Shown here: positions 13,101-23,499 of the stretch, in pieces | Layout of the letters: each line of letters opens with the position of its first letter | How positions within the stretch are numbered: the first letter of the stretch is position 1 | NCBI GenBank assembly: GCA_947179485.1 | Contig: OX359246.1 | Location: forward strand, 868,001-932,000 | Direction of reading: 5' to 3' | Length of the DNA: 64,000 bases | Source: Allacma fusca | Lineage: Eukaryota > Arthropoda > Collembola > Symphypleona > Sminthuridae | Translations under genes and position numbers: made by a program | The notes under the pieces: generated by a model | Told to the model about the DNA's origin: nothing | The model's input: the letters and a program-made list of their open reading frames with translations, nothing else | Databases searched by the model: none

Positions 13101-13459
13101 ACGGAAAGGGACACAGCTGGGCGCTTACGAAATTCATACAAAATCTCAGACTAGACAAACCAAGAATAAATGTTCAATGCAGAAACATTAATCTAAAAGC
13201 TATGACCTACCGTTGGAAACCAAAAAGCGGACCGATCGACGCATTATGTGCGTGCCTTAAAAATGCAGAAGACCGCTACCATATAATGTGCGAATGTGAA
13301 GTTTACGAAGACATCAGAGCAAAGCACATCCCTGAAGCCGATAAGCTAAGACAACACGACTTTATCCAATATTTCCTACAAACAGAAGATGACCAGAGCC
13401 GAACAAAACGAGCCTATCTATTCTGGAAGGACGCAATAAAAATAAGAAATGGTACTTGA
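10163..13459 (+). CDS. LINE-A ORF2 (AP endonuclease + reverse transcriptase + CCHC)
   Basis: Open for 1098 codons directly after the ORF1 TGA and in the same frame. The endonuclease begins at FWNVNGIKRKL about 15 codons in, with AETW, LMGDFNAR and SDHMPI motifs (nicks target DNA). The reverse transcriptase core runs from about residue 440 to 720: PIYKKGD, YRPISLVNT, FVDLSKAFDS, GVLQGETLSPTLFS and the catalytic YADD. A CxC-x7-H-x4-C zinc knuckle (CACLKNAEDRYHIMC) lies near the C-terminus. There is no RNase H domain. No ATG precedes the endonuclease motif; the first usual start-like codon is a GTG at 10217. All catalytic motifs look intact. Confidence 0.9.
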   Translation, partial: KAGRPQPAKIATSILFWNVNGIKRKLSLITNFLNNIKPNIFCLAETWTKENVIAEKLLPNYKCTTISATTNAKGGRPSGGTLVGVKTEILKPTKITFKNENYLELTIDEGNKLRVYFTYFPPPEEFDELVEEFLSNITTSNVILMGDFNARISATTPDNTSTNNMKITDHRNSEDKITNRRGKKMKRQLENQGLTILNGRTKGDETGNYTYVSQSGNSMIDLCLADNEAMNGILDLKVIEAHESDHMPILLLRQEEQTFGSNESSINRINWNKDLKKAFTRQIYIEREEIRTRVNGDIQQLSKEMYTYANQTGMKTTRRIGEIRHNAPKWFNQGCRKLKKKCNERLKVLRQNPGNQQLTTEYINARNQYKKHTSNSKLEYYTSLRNTIISSKNSTDFWKSLNIFRCNKRRCETTNLISNEAWENHYRNLFDGADSTPYRQKQTAHQPFHLHELNQALRKLSNNKSSGTDGIPNEIWKYLPLEFRPCLLECLNKCLANPIPDTWGEIIIAPIYKKGDKNSPCNYRPISLVNTIVKLFTMLLSMRLHTWIEKHKVLSESQAAYRKHRSCSDHLFVLNTLIQNALANQKKLYCLFVDLSKAFDSIKRKRLWDRLETLGVPAYILQKIQEIYSQAKAKIQTSGGYTNFMDVLNGVLQGETLSPTLFSIYIDEITELLVKSKVRGAKLLTTEVTILLYADDIVLTADSPADLQTQIGILSRFFSRNDLNINLEKTKVVIFGKGPVPTKKNKVMPMEFYYNGNVIEIASSYKYLGVEFHRNGKFHYHLKQTLLKTNAAVELLLNTTRSTKLNDIEIIMRLFNSLVTTIPLYGFPIWGMEFLDEMEKIQTKFLRRITGACNLTPGYVLRLETGSKSMRALIAKSIITTMYNSIFSENATAMASKCYRLLEAIEGDTNNRSQWRTLFKSIKLEEDFNKFTREYLKKNCDSLWRKIDLHSTNTDVEDMLKTESSRYIGLKTHVWREDFYGKGHSWALTKFIQNLRLDKPRINVQCRNINLKAMTYRWKPKSGPIDALCACLKNAEDRYHIMCECEVYEDIRAKHIPEADKLRQHDFIQYFLQTEDDQSRTKRAYLFWKDAIKIRNGT

Positions 13460-14052
13460 AGCTGGGAAGGTATTAGAAACACTTTCGAAGTACAGTTGCA
13501 CCCACCCATGAGATTGGTACAAAACATGTAAGCCGAAAGGAAGTGTACGGGTAGCAGCCCATCAATAGCCTTCGACAAATGGTACCAACCTCATGGGCGG
13601 GTACCAGACAAATAAGCAGGGATGTCGTAAGGCTGGGGCTGTTGGCGGGCTGAAACACGTATAACAGTAACTCACGACCTGGAGGCACTAATATATTTGT
13701 AAACCAATTTAATGTACTTGTATATTCTCTCGCAGCTAATACATCTGATATACCCGTAATCTATAAATAATTATCAACAATGTCTTATCTGGTACTTGAT
13801 GAATAAGTAGTACAATAATGAAGTGTAATGGAGAAAGACGTGTAGGTTTTTGACGGCCCTTGTTATAGCAGGGAACCTTTTTCACCTACACCACAACACT
13901 TAGTAATGTTTTTCAATTTATTCTATTACCTTAAACAATTCACAATTCATTTACTCTAATTAAAACTATTCGATTTTTTGTAATTAATGCGATAATAAGC
14001 GGGTTGTAAGGGCTAAGGCCAAATCGACCTTTAATAAATCTATCTATCTATC
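13460..14052 (+). other. LINE-A 3' UTR and tail
   Basis: Non-coding 3' end of the LINE. It finishes GGGCTAAGGCC...TTAATAAA and then repeated ATCT just before the target duplication. LINE-B and LINE-C have a related GGGCGA...AATAAA ending with their own short tail repeats. Confidence 0.75.
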
Positions 14053-14592
14053 TATATTTGAGGTAAACCTGGCCATATTTCCAGAAATTAACAGAAAATT
14101 CATGACAGAAATAACAAACATGATATAATATGTACACCCAACTGCATACTAAAGTTAATATTGCCCGTCAGTTGCTACGATACTTCCCATGTAACACTGT
14201 CAAATTTTTTAACGTGAATAAGTAGTAAATAAAAAGGAAATGTTATCACCGCATTTAGTTGACGTAAAATAAAGGAAAAATTTACGCGTCGAAAATTTAT
14301 TGGATCCATATTTGCCTTTGCGCTAAATTCACGTGAATTCCGGGTGGTAGAATCACCAAAAATGTACTTGCATAAAAAACAATCCAGCGCATGCTTGAGG
14401 GTAGGCGGCATTACTCTTTGTTTTCTTAACGAACAAAAACTGGAATGAACTTGTGAATGTGGCAATTACCGTTAATGGATTTAGCCTCGCAGTAGTAAGC
14501 TTCTGTCCCAGATCTGAATCGCATCTCATCTTCAGCAGAAAGCCCGATCAGGTAAATCTTAAAATTTTTCATTGACATTCATTTAAGCTCAT

Positions 14593-16524
14593 ATGTACTC
14601 TAGAAGGCACACAAGACGAATAGCCTCAAAATTTGCAAAGGACTTCGTTCAATCAAATGTGCGGACATTTCAACCAAGCAATTTGAAAACTGTCATTAAC
14701 GTCGAAACATTTTGTACTCCTGAACCAATTGTACCTACGAACCAAGCAAATCTTGATGTTTTCGTCGAACAATTTGAGCTACAATCAGAAACGGGTAATG
14801 ATTTTGACCAGGATCCGACGCAACAAACAGGAATATTTTTGGACGAACTCAAACGGTGGGCAATAGAAGATAATATACCACATACATCCCTGAAGCGTCT
14901 TTTGCTTAATCTTAAAACTAACTTAAAGTTAGATTTTCTGCCAAAAGACCCAAGATCACTTTTGCAAACTCCTCGAAGTGTACTAAAACGGCAAGTTCCA
15001 CCAGGTTGGTATGTACATATAGGGCTAAAAAAGTGTCTGATTAAAATTGTAAATGTTATTTCATCGGACTCGAGAGTTATTACTCTTGATGTGAGTGTCG
15101 ATGGACTACCTCTAGCCAAAAGTTCAAATAGCCAGGTTTGGCCAATTCAAGTGAAACCTGTAGACTCGTCAAAGTTTTACCGCCCGTTCGTCATAGGTAT
15201 TTACTTTGGTCATACTAAACCCGAAAATTCCAATATATTTCTAAGTGAATTTGTTCAAGAAGCTACCGACGTGATCAAAGATGGATTTTTGTGTCGTGGA
15301 GTGTATTACAATATCAAATTCAGAGCTATAATTGCAGACGCTCCGGCTCGCTCATTCATTACCAATACCATTGGCCACAATGGGTACTATTCTTGCAGTA
15401 AATGCGAACAGCGTGGAATCTACTCAAACAGAAGAGTCGTTTTTGAAAAATTTGCAGGACGATTAAGGACTGACGAATCTGTGAAATTGATGTCACAAAG
15501 AAGCTTCCATACCGGACCAAGTATATTGCATCAATTGAATATTGGTTTTGTTACACAAATACCATACGACTACCTGCATTTGTGCTTGTTAGGCGTTACA
15601 AAAAAGTTACTAAACCTTTGGTGTCATAATAAAAATTTTAAAGGGCGTCTTGGAAGATTACAAATAATTCAGCTGTCAGCAAAATTGATTAAGCAACGCG
15701 TACGAATTGTTCAGGAGTTTGTCCGCAAACCCCGTTCCTTAACAGAACTGGGACGTTGGAAGTGTACTGAATTGCGGCTCTTTCTCCTGTATTTGTCACA
15801 TGTTGTTTTAAAGGGAATTCTATCCCAGGAATACTATGATCATTATATGTGTTTTCATGTAGCAATGTTCATTTTATGCGACTCTCAGCTTATAAAAAAT
15901 TATCAAAATTACGCACAGACATTGCTTGAATATTTTGTTAGCTCATTTCAAGAATTTTATGGAACAGAACATTTATCGTTTAATGTACATGGACTATTGC
16001 ACGTTGTTGACGATTCCAAGAAATTAGGAACGCTGGATTCTTACAGTTCATTTCCGTACGAGAACAATTTGCAGTTAATTAAAAAACACGTGAGAGGCAA
16101 AAAGTTTCCATTACAAGAGATCGTTAATCGACTTGCTGAATGCGAATCACTGCAAAATTGTGATGATTTTTGAGAAATAAAAACTGAGTTGAAATACGAC
16201 AGCCGCAAAAACATTGTGTATAATTCACTGTACGTGTTAACAACCAAAAATCCTAATAATATTTGTGAATTAGATTCGGGGAGTATTGTTGAAATAAAAA
16301 CATTTTATTCGGTTAGGGGAGAGATATTTGTGGACGCTCAGGAATATTTAGGAGCAACCGAATTTTACAACAAACCCGGAAAATCTACGACATTTAAAGT
16401 TTATCAATTTGATTGGACGAAGAAACGTTCGATACAATTTTCTTTGTGCCGTATTAAAAGAAAAGTCATGAGTATTTGGCTGAAACAAAATAACTTTGTG
16501 TGTTTTCCAGTTCTTCATACATAA
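14593..16524 (+). pseudogene. Tnp2/EnSpm-like transposase with an in-frame UGA
   Basis: A 644-codon frame for the cut-and-paste transposase of the enclosing element. Visible family hallmarks: VDGLPLAKSSNSQVWPI (about 175-190), PFVIGIYFGHTKPENSN, IADAPARSF (about 256) followed by GYYSCSKCEQRG, then DYLHLCLLGVTKK, RKPRSLTELGRWK and FNVHGLLHVVDD. The acidic residues of VDG and ADAP are likely members of the catalytic triad. A TGA at 16171-16173 interrupts the frame, but the family C-terminus (ELDSGSIVEI, FYNKPGKS, IKRKV) continues in frame to TAA 16522-16524. That TAA overlaps the ATG of the next gene by one base (TAATG). It is either a nonsense mutation or a readthrough site; the next gene is also damaged, so decay is more likely. 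Confidence 0.8.
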
Positions 16525-18461
16525 TGGATTTCAGCGTTGTGGAGTTTTTAGAGGACGGGGAAACTTATTGTGAGGTGGCGCCTACGGTCTGGATAACTGA
16601 TTGTAAACAGTTCTTAAGATGGCCAAATTTGAAGGGGTTATCAGCAATTACTACTGCTGTTAACCGTGGTTCTAAACCTGAAAAGGAGTGGAAGAAGCAT
16701 TCAATAATTTCAATTCGTGGCACTTACAGTAATCTTTGTCAACAATTTACAATAATTATTAAAATAGCAGCGTCAATTTTCCTTAAACTATGTTTCAAAT
16801 TAGGTTAGTAATTTAACTCTTTAAACCCTTAGAAACTGTTTTGGACGCTAGAAAGAAAGCAAAACGAATTGTAGATTTTCCGGGGGACGATACCACAGAT
16901 ACTGACGCTCCTCGAAAGAAAAAAATGCCAGCAAAGTTACGAGAATATAAGGGTTCAGAGAAATTGGTAACAAATCTCACGACAGTTCAGAACAAGCGGA
17001 AGTTGTCGTACCCATCCTATCCTCCTCCACCTCCAAAGATTTCAATTGTAAATGAAACATCTAGCCAAATTGCATCTACATCTTCTATTTCAACATCAGT
17101 TGCCGCCAATGTTATGCAACACTTGCCTTTCCTGAATACATCGCCTGTAATTACACCACCACAGTCAGTTTCGACCGTATTTAACCAAGGTAGACTTATT
17201 GTTTTTGTTAAAAGGAGATAACCACCTCTGGTTTGTTACTTAATGTTTTACTAATTTGATTTCTTTTGTAGACCCTGGATTTGAGCAACTGGTTATTTCG
17301 TCATTGTCGGTAATTAAAATCAAATTGGGGCAAATGGAGGACACACAGGCGTTAATTCTTGACCAGCTGAAGTCTGTATCCAAAATTAATCCTGTAAAAC
17401 CCGCATTGTCTTTGCCCGTGAAGTCGCTAGATGAATTGAACGATTTGGAGCTGAAAATTATGTCAGACGAGACCTTGTATTCCGAGTTGGTAAGTCAAAA
17501 CAAAATGTGTATCTACTGAGATTAACTTATGTAATAAAATCTCACTGTTAATTATTATAAGGATAAACCTCTGTAGTAAAACAAATTACAGTGCCATACA
17601 CGATTTTTTATTGGCGACTGTAAACAATGCCACAGTATGTACACAAAATTAAATTCTGCTACAACATTTATAGTTTGATGTGTACATAACATAGTTGTAC
17701 GTTTAAAATACTAGCTTTGCACAATTCAAAATATATCGTGTTTTCCAACATAAACTTAAATCATTTTGACTGTTTCTTGTATTACAGGCAACTCGTTTGG
17801 ATTTTATGGGAGGACGCGACTTACACAAAGTGCACAAATAAAACTATGCGCAAACTTATGACAGATACTGTGGCAGCTGGAGTGAATTGGGGTGGGGCAA
17901 ATGACAAAAAAGGCTTTTCATTTTTAGAAGTTGCAAATATTGTCACAAGTAATTAAATTGTATTGATTTTTGCGTACATTCGGTATTACTGAATTAACAT
18001 TTTTAGCAATTAAAAGTGCTTCTTTTACAGATGCAGTCCATTATCAATTCGGGAAGCAAAAGAAAAATTTAAGTGACATCGAACTGGCAATTAAAGATTG
18101 GCTGAAAGCAGCCCCTCAGAGAATTAAAATGTAAGGCGAGCAAGATGAATGAATTGTTTAAAATATTTCTTGTACTTATTTCAAGCAATCCTTGCGTGGC
18201 GCCAGACTTAAAAACACGTAACTTCGTAACCCTCCCAAAAATAAAACAATTTTTTTCTAAATTTAAGAGTCTAAATCTCATTAAAACTTTTAAAACCCCG
18301 TTTTACCCGAATTCTGACAATAACTTGTTCCCCCTGGAGGAAAAACATAAGAAATTTTAACACCCCAGCCGACGCATTCATTAACCGAAATCTAGCTGCG
18401 GGAAAATACATTCAGTGACATAAGTGATAAGAAGAAAAATTCTCCGCAAAACCATAGCTGG

Positions 18462-18534
18462 CCCCTGGTCAAGACAGACGGTTAAGTCCGTAATAGTAGA
18501 ATTGGCATACCCAACACAAGAGTCTGACCAGGGG
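18462..18534 (+). promoter_or_regulatory. long stem-loop in the LINE-B 5' UTR
   Basis: CCCCTGGTCA (18462-18471) pairs perfectly with TGACCAGGGG (18525-18534). It encloses a small ACGG / CCGT hairpin. It is the LINE-B counterpart of the structured 5' UTR of LINE-A; the function is inferred only. Confidence 0.5.
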
Positions 18535-18797
18535 GTGCCCAAACGTAAGTGGCATCATGCCAAATTAGTATAATTTGATCGACTACTTCAAACTTAATTT
18601 TAGGAAAAATTTCCTCACATTAACCCCTCAAAAACATAAGCTAATTACAGCTAAACTATCGCAATAATCACCATTTCACTGTTTGCATTTAAATTACATG
18701 CGAGGACCGCGTCCAAATACCCAACACTAGACGAAAGAAAACTTCTCTTGACAAATTCAGTCATTTTAATCACAAATCAAGTCAACGACCAGCAGCC

Positions 18798-19523
18798 ATG
18801 GGAGGAGCTAAAGACTCAACTCAGTCCAGCCAGTCGGGCCATTCCTCAGGCTTGTCATCTTCATCCAGCAGAGATGAAAGGGCTGAAAAGCGCAAACTAC
18901 AGGATTTCATGGACAACACAAACAAACGTCTTAAATTCCTTGAGGAAGAAAACAAATCACTTCAGGAAGAAGTGGAAAAACTAAAGAAGCAGCTCATTAC
19001 CTCTAACAATGATAAATCCTATAATCAGAGCTCCGAACGCAGAAACAACCTGATCATATCAGGGCTGGAGAAAATTTCAGAGAAATCCAACCCAAACCAA
19101 GCTAAGGCTATAGTCAACACCTTTCTGAAAGAAAAGCTGAAGATCTCAGAAAACTTGGCTTTCTCGTGCGAGATTATTATTCCCAAGGTCAAAGAAAACA
19201 CACCCCCGAAAAAAACTCTCATCAAGTGCAAATTCGCAGACCTGGCAGATTCAAATAAGGTCAGAATTAAAAGAAAGGATCTCCCAGACCGAAATGTATG
19301 GATTAATGATGACCTTAATCCACATCAGTTGAAAGTAATCAGCAAGCTCGTCACCCGAAAGAAAGAGATTATTGGTAAAAAACCTACATACAAGGCCCAT
19401 ATCTACGCCAATAGGTTCCTGATTGTTAGAACGCCGGGAGGAAAGGAGACCTTCTTCGAATCTGACGGCAATGACCTAGTCCAGGTCACTACGATCCCTG
19501 GACTACGCCCAAAGAAAACTTGA
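18798..19523 (+). CDS. LINE-B ORF1 protein
   Basis: A 241-aa protein, ATG 18798. A Ser-rich start (SSQSGHSSGLSSSSS) leads into a coiled coil (about 30-75, FLEEENKSLQEEVEKLKKQL). The RNA-binding core opens with RRNNLIISGLEK and continues to IWINDDL-like and IYANRFLIVRTPGG. It is shorter than LINE-A ORF1 because its N-terminal tail is short. It ends at TGA 19521-19523, with ORF2 continuing in the same frame. Confidence 0.85.
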   Translation: MGGAKDSTQSSQSGHSSGLSSSSSRDERAEKRKLQDFMDNTNKRLKFLEEENKSLQEEVEKLKKQLITSNNDKSYNQSSERRNNLIISGLEKISEKSNPNQAKAIVNTFLKEKLKISENLAFSCEIIIPKVKENTPPKKTLIKCKFADLADSNKVRIKRKDLPDRNVWINDDLNPHQLKVISKLVTRKKEIIGKKPTYKAHIYANRFLIVRTPGGKETFFESDGNDLVQVTTIPGLRPKKT

Positions 19524-22500
19524 AGAGACGCCTCGCTCATAACAACATCACTAAAAAACTGCCCCGAACTCCTCTCCATCACTTTCTGGAATTGTGACGG
19601 TTTAAGAAACTTTCAAGACCTAACTCCGGAAGAACTTAACTCTATCTCCGCTAATGTAATTTGTTTAAGCGAAACGTGGTCAGTCAATGATAATTTTAAA
19701 CTACAAAAAGCCTTTCTAAACAATTATACAATTTATAATGTTAGAGCCAGCAGAACATATAAAAAAGGACGAGCAAGTGGAGGCCAGCTAGTACTCATCG
19801 AGAAGAGTAAATTCGAAGAGCCTAAGATTTTATACAAAGAATTTGGTTTCATCTCAATTGAACTAATCCTTAAGGATAAGCATAAAAGTGTAGTTATTAT
19901 TGCCGTGTATATCCCTCCAGGTCCCCAATATGACTATTTGGTAACTAGATATACTGACATCATCATTGATCTCACCACCAGGTATCAAGATGTAATTGTT
20001 GGCGGAGACTTTAATGCCAGGGTGGGAGACTTAAATAAGAACCAAGATAACTTATATGGAACTCAATTGAATTCGATGCGTTTTTCCAAAGACAAAAAAA
20101 TAAACAAAAGAGGGAGACGATTAGTAAAACTCAATGAAGAAGCTGACCTCACTCTCCTAAATGGAAGATCACTCTCGGACTCCCCTGCGGACTTTACTTA
20201 CATGTCTCCTCAAGGAAACAGCGTGATTGATTTAACCTGGGTCAGCAACAACTTTTGTAACTATGTACAAAACTTCTCTGTCATAAGATTCCCCCAATCC
20301 GCCCACGCTGTAGGAAGTCTTAATTTAAATTGGGGTCATCCCATCACAAATGAGATTGACATCAAAAAATACATTATAAGATGGAAACCTGAAATGGCAG
20401 AAATGTTCCACACCAACACAGCTTCTATATCAAACTTTGAAGGTCCTGAGGTCAACGAACACTACGAACACATCACAGAGTGTTTACTATCATCTGCGGA
20501 GACCTCCAACATGAAATATCAAGTTTCCATTAAGAATAGCAAATGGCAAAAGAAGATCTGGTACGACGGGGAATGCAAGCAATCAAAAAAATTCCTGCAA
20601 AAACTTCTAAGAATGGTCAAACAAAATGGAACACCCTTCAATATTGGCACATACTATGAATACAAAAGGTTGCATCTAAACCTAACCAAGCAAAAAAAAC
20701 GAGAAAAGTGGGAGGAAACCAAAATCAAACTTAGAGAATGCAAAAACACTTCGCAATTTTGGAATACTTTCAATTCTTTCCGAAACGGGAGAAAACCTCA
20801 AAAACTTCTTAAATCAGAGGACTGGCGCGCGTTTTACGCAGAAAATATGCCAGCAAAAATGTATGGTCCTTATCCGAACTATACAAACTCAGACCCAACA
20901 CTAGAGTGGGATATCTCACTAGAGGAATTACAATCCGCCATCAGGGAATTGAGTAACAACAAGGCTCCTGGCACAGATAAGGTCACAAATGAACTCTTAA
21001 AGAATTGTCATGAAAACACAAAACTTGAAATGCTCAAACTCTTCAATAAAATCTGGCATACGGAGACAACTCCCGCAAAATGGTCCGAAATTGAGATGAC
21101 CACAATTTTCAAAAAAGGAGACGAGACCTTGCCAGGAAACTACAGAGGGATAGCTCTTATCAATACCCTATCAAAACTGTTCACCACTATAATCCTCAAG
21201 AGGTTATACCCATGGTGCGAAGCAAAGAAAATCCTACCTGAATCCCAGGCGGGATTCAGACAAACTCGAGGGTGTCCCGACCAGATATTCTGCCTAAATG
21301 CGATGATCCAGTCAAGACTAGCGAGGAACTTACGCCTGTATGTGCTATTTGTTGACTTTAAGAGGGCTTTTGATTCCATTAAGCAAGATATCTTATGGAT
21401 GAAAATGGACAAAATCGGTATCCCAGGGAAGATCATTAACTTAATCAGATCCTTATACGAAAATGCAAGCTTCGTAGTCAGATGCAAGGAAGGGCTTACA
21501 AGCTCAATTCCGGTCACCATGGGCGTCCTCCAAGGAGAAATACTCAGCCCACTTCTCTTCTCAATTTATATTAGTGATCTCGATAGATTCATGGAATTAA
21601 ATAATTCTAGCCCTGTAAGCATGGGAGGAAATAGAAAAATTGACCTTTTACTTTTTGCAGACGACACTTGTATTCCAGCGGAAACGAAAAAGGGCCTTCA
21701 GAATAAAATTGAAGTACTAAGCAGATACTGTGCTGATAACAGTCTTGAAATCAACCTCCTAAAAACTAACATTATCATATTTTCCCCTAGGGGGAGAATC
21801 CCACGCAACCTGAGGTGGTTTTTGAACAGAGACGAAATCCAAATTGTAAACGAATACACATACCTTGGTGTCACTTTCCAACCGTCTGGATCATTTAAGA
21901 AACACATAGGGCACATTAGAAGAAAGGCAATGTCTGTATCAAACGCCCTCATCTGCTCCATTAACTCCGCACCGATGGAATCCTGGGACAGCATAGGGAA
22001 ACTTCTGACAGCAATAGTCCTCCCTATTTACGAATATGCTTCTCCAATCTGGAGTCTAAACTTACTGGACGAGGTCGAGAAAATTCAACAATATTTTTTC
22101 AAAAGGCTACTATGGCTACCAAACTCAACGCCAAGGTATTGGGTTAGGGCAGAGACAGGGAAGCTAAACTCAAAAATACATATCTTCAAACTTACTATGA
22201 TATACCTAAGGCGCATTTTAAGTATGGATGAGAATAGAAATGTCAGGAAATGCTTCGACAGGCTAAAGGATCTTTCGGATTTCAAAACAGCAAGAACAGA
22301 AAACAACTGGGTCGCCCAAGTACACAAATTACTTCAAGAAAATGGATTCAATGCAATTTGGAAAACACAGTCTGACCAAGTTTTAGAAGAAAATATGGAT
22401 TCAATACTTGAAGTCCTTAAAACCCGTAGTGCAGAGGAGGACGTTCAACGAATTCTCTGCTCATCTTTCTCAAGAGAATATAAAATGCTGAAGACGGATA

Positions 22501-22838
22501 CATATACATCAAACTATTTAAGAGCCGCCGTAAACATAAGTACTAAAAGATTAATTGCTCAAATTAGGAATAATCATGATTCTATATATTTTAATAAGTG
22601 TAAGTTGTCCTTTAACTCAGAATATTGCAATCTATGTAACAAAAACGCAACAAATGACTTTTATCACTTTTTTGTAATTTGTGATAAATTTAATTCCCCT
22701 AGGGATAAGTTTTTGAAAGACTACCTACTAAGTATAAGAAAGGAGAATTTCTGGTCTCTTTTTATTGTCAAAGATAAGGAATTTATGATTAATCTTGTAA
22801 ACTACATAAAAGAGTGTATAAAACATAAATTAATATAA
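19524..22838 (+). CDS. LINE-B ORF2 (AP endonuclease + reverse transcriptase + CCHC)
   Basis: Open for 1104 codons directly behind the ORF1 TGA and in its frame. Endonuclease: ITFWNCDGLRN about 18 codons in, LSETW, VGGDFNARVGD, SVIDLTWVS. Reverse transcriptase: TIFKKGDETLPGNYRGIALIN, FVDFKRAFDS, MGVLQGEILSPLLFS, and FADD as the catalytic box. C-terminal zinc knuckle CNLCNKNATNDFYHFFVIC. No Met codon lies between the ORF1 stop and the first endonuclease motif, so a start that skips ORF1 would lose the endonuclease's first strand. The whole frame is intact. Confidence 0.9.
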   Translation, partial: RDASLITTSLKNCPELLSITFWNCDGLRNFQDLTPEELNSISANVICLSETWSVNDNFKLQKAFLNNYTIYNVRASRTYKKGRASGGQLVLIEKSKFEEPKILYKEFGFISIELILKDKHKSVVIIAVYIPPGPQYDYLVTRYTDIIIDLTTRYQDVIVGGDFNARVGDLNKNQDNLYGTQLNSMRFSKDKKINKRGRRLVKLNEEADLTLLNGRSLSDSPADFTYMSPQGNSVIDLTWVSNNFCNYVQNFSVIRFPQSAHAVGSLNLNWGHPITNEIDIKKYIIRWKPEMAEMFHTNTASISNFEGPEVNEHYEHITECLLSSAETSNMKYQVSIKNSKWQKKIWYDGECKQSKKFLQKLLRMVKQNGTPFNIGTYYEYKRLHLNLTKQKKREKWEETKIKLRECKNTSQFWNTFNSFRNGRKPQKLLKSEDWRAFYAENMPAKMYGPYPNYTNSDPTLEWDISLEELQSAIRELSNNKAPGTDKVTNELLKNCHENTKLEMLKLFNKIWHTETTPAKWSEIEMTTIFKKGDETLPGNYRGIALINTLSKLFTTIILKRLYPWCEAKKILPESQAGFRQTRGCPDQIFCLNAMIQSRLARNLRLYVLFVDFKRAFDSIKQDILWMKMDKIGIPGKIINLIRSLYENASFVVRCKEGLTSSIPVTMGVLQGEILSPLLFSIYISDLDRFMELNNSSPVSMGGNRKIDLLLFADDTCIPAETKKGLQNKIEVLSRYCADNSLEINLLKTNIIIFSPRGRIPRNLRWFLNRDEIQIVNEYTYLGVTFQPSGSFKKHIGHIRRKAMSVSNALICSINSAPMESWDSIGKLLTAIVLPIYEYASPIWSLNLLDEVEKIQQYFFKRLLWLPNSTPRYWVRAETGKLNSKIHIFKLTMIYLRRILSMDENRNVRKCFDRLKDLSDFKTARTENNWVAQVHKLLQENGFNAIWKTQSDQVLEENMDSILEVLKTRSAEEDVQRILCSSFSREYKMLKTDTYTSNYLRAAVNISTKRLIAQIRNNHDSIYFNKCKLSFNSEYCNLCNKNATNDFYHFFVICDKFNSPRDKFLKDYLLSIRKENFWSLFIVKDKEFMINLVNYIKECIKHKLI

Positions 22839-23499
22839 ACAACGGATATGTTATGGGCGAGACCCGATTGACATTAATAAATTGAATTGAATTGAATTGT
22901 ACTTATTTCAAGCATACATATGTAGTCATATTTATTGATGCAAAAGTTTGATTGTGACATTTTTATGCAGAAAGAGGAAGACCAGGCCATCATACACTAT
23001 GACGGAACAGTTGGGAATCAATGGGCAGAGTGACGCATTTTCGGGAGATTCGTCTGGGCATGAGGACTTGAATGAATGAATCTATTATCTCACATGCTAT
23101 GTTGCAGTACACAAGTTCAAATAAAAATTTTATGATTGTAGTTGCCTAATAATTTTTGTATTGTCAATAATAAACCATGTGTTATTACTGAAATTCAGTC
23201 ATTTGCATATTTGTTTTTAAAACTGATAAATGCTCGCTAATTAATTTACATTATGATTTTAAGGGGCATTAACCACTCAAAAATTAAATAACATAAATTG
23301 TTAACGCTTTATTCACGTTAACAAATTTTCGTCAAATTTACGTAAATATATTCACGTTTATTTTGGCGGACATCGACACGTAGTTTTTGATACAAATTTT
23401 ACCATGAAAGCGCTCAAAATGCACGTTTAATTTACGATAGAGCATGTCAGTGTTAACGAAATTTTTACGCAGTATTTACGTTCCCGTGTTACATGGGTT

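Larger units (their letters stand above)
8079..14052 (+). mobile_element. full-length LINE retrotransposon (LINE-A)
   Basis: An element of about 5.97 kb bounded by an exact 18-bp direct repeat TATATTTGAGGTAAACCT (8061-8078 and 14053-14070), the target-site duplication. Order: a structured 5' UTR of about 1.06 kb, ORF1 (coiled coil plus RNA-binding core), ORF2 (endonuclease, reverse transcriptase, CCHC), a 3' UTR of about 590 bp, and a tail of TCTA repeats after AATAAA. Both ORFs are open apart from the UGA between them and the duplication is perfect, so the insertion is probably recent. I do not assign a clade. Confidence 0.92.
18188..22896 (+). mobile_element. full-length LINE retrotransposon (LINE-B)
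   Basis: About 4.71 kb, bounded by an exact 18-bp direct repeat TTGTACTTATTTCAAGCA (18170-18187 and 22897-22914). Order: a 5' UTR of about 610 bp, ORF1, ORF2, and a short 3' UTR ending AATAAATTGAATTGAATTGAA. The architecture is the same as LINE-A but the proteins are clearly diverged. It sits inside the last intron of the DUF4806-type gene in the sense orientation. Confidence 0.92.
16524..23079 (+). pseudogene. DUF4806-type transposon-associated gene, 6 exons, frameshifted
   Basis: Exons by GT-AG splicing with phases that join: 16524-16728, 16833-17189, 17272-17489, 17788-17948, 18031-18130 and 22971-23079 (stop TGA). The N-terminus (MDFSVVEFLEDGETY, CKQFLRWP, EKEWKKHSI) and the conserved LDARKKAKR after the first intron match proteins that carry DUF4806. 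The DUF4806 region starts at SLPVKSLDELNDLELKI and goes on through KTMRKLMTD and WGGANDKKGFSFLEV. Exon 4 is 161 nt where phase needs 160: an extra G near 17830 breaks the frame. LINE-B sits in the last intron. Its role is unknown; its position suggests an accessory protein of the transposon. Confidence 0.75.
14186..23497 (+). mobile_element. CACTA/EnSpm-like DNA transposon (4.6 kb, enlarged by LINE-B)
   Basis: The ends are a 12-bp inverted repeat: CCCATGTAACAC (14186-14197) and GTGTTACATGGG (23486-23497). A TT duplication flanks it, at 14184-14185 and 23498-23499. Subterminal DNA on both sides is rich in ATTCACGT / AACGTGAAT motifs, a usual feature of CACTA-like ends. Inside are a transposase gene and a DUF4806-type gene. 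It jumped into LINE-C and was later hit by LINE-B at 18188. CACTA-like is inferred from the transposase type and the short TSD; the ends do not read CACTA. Confidence 0.75.
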
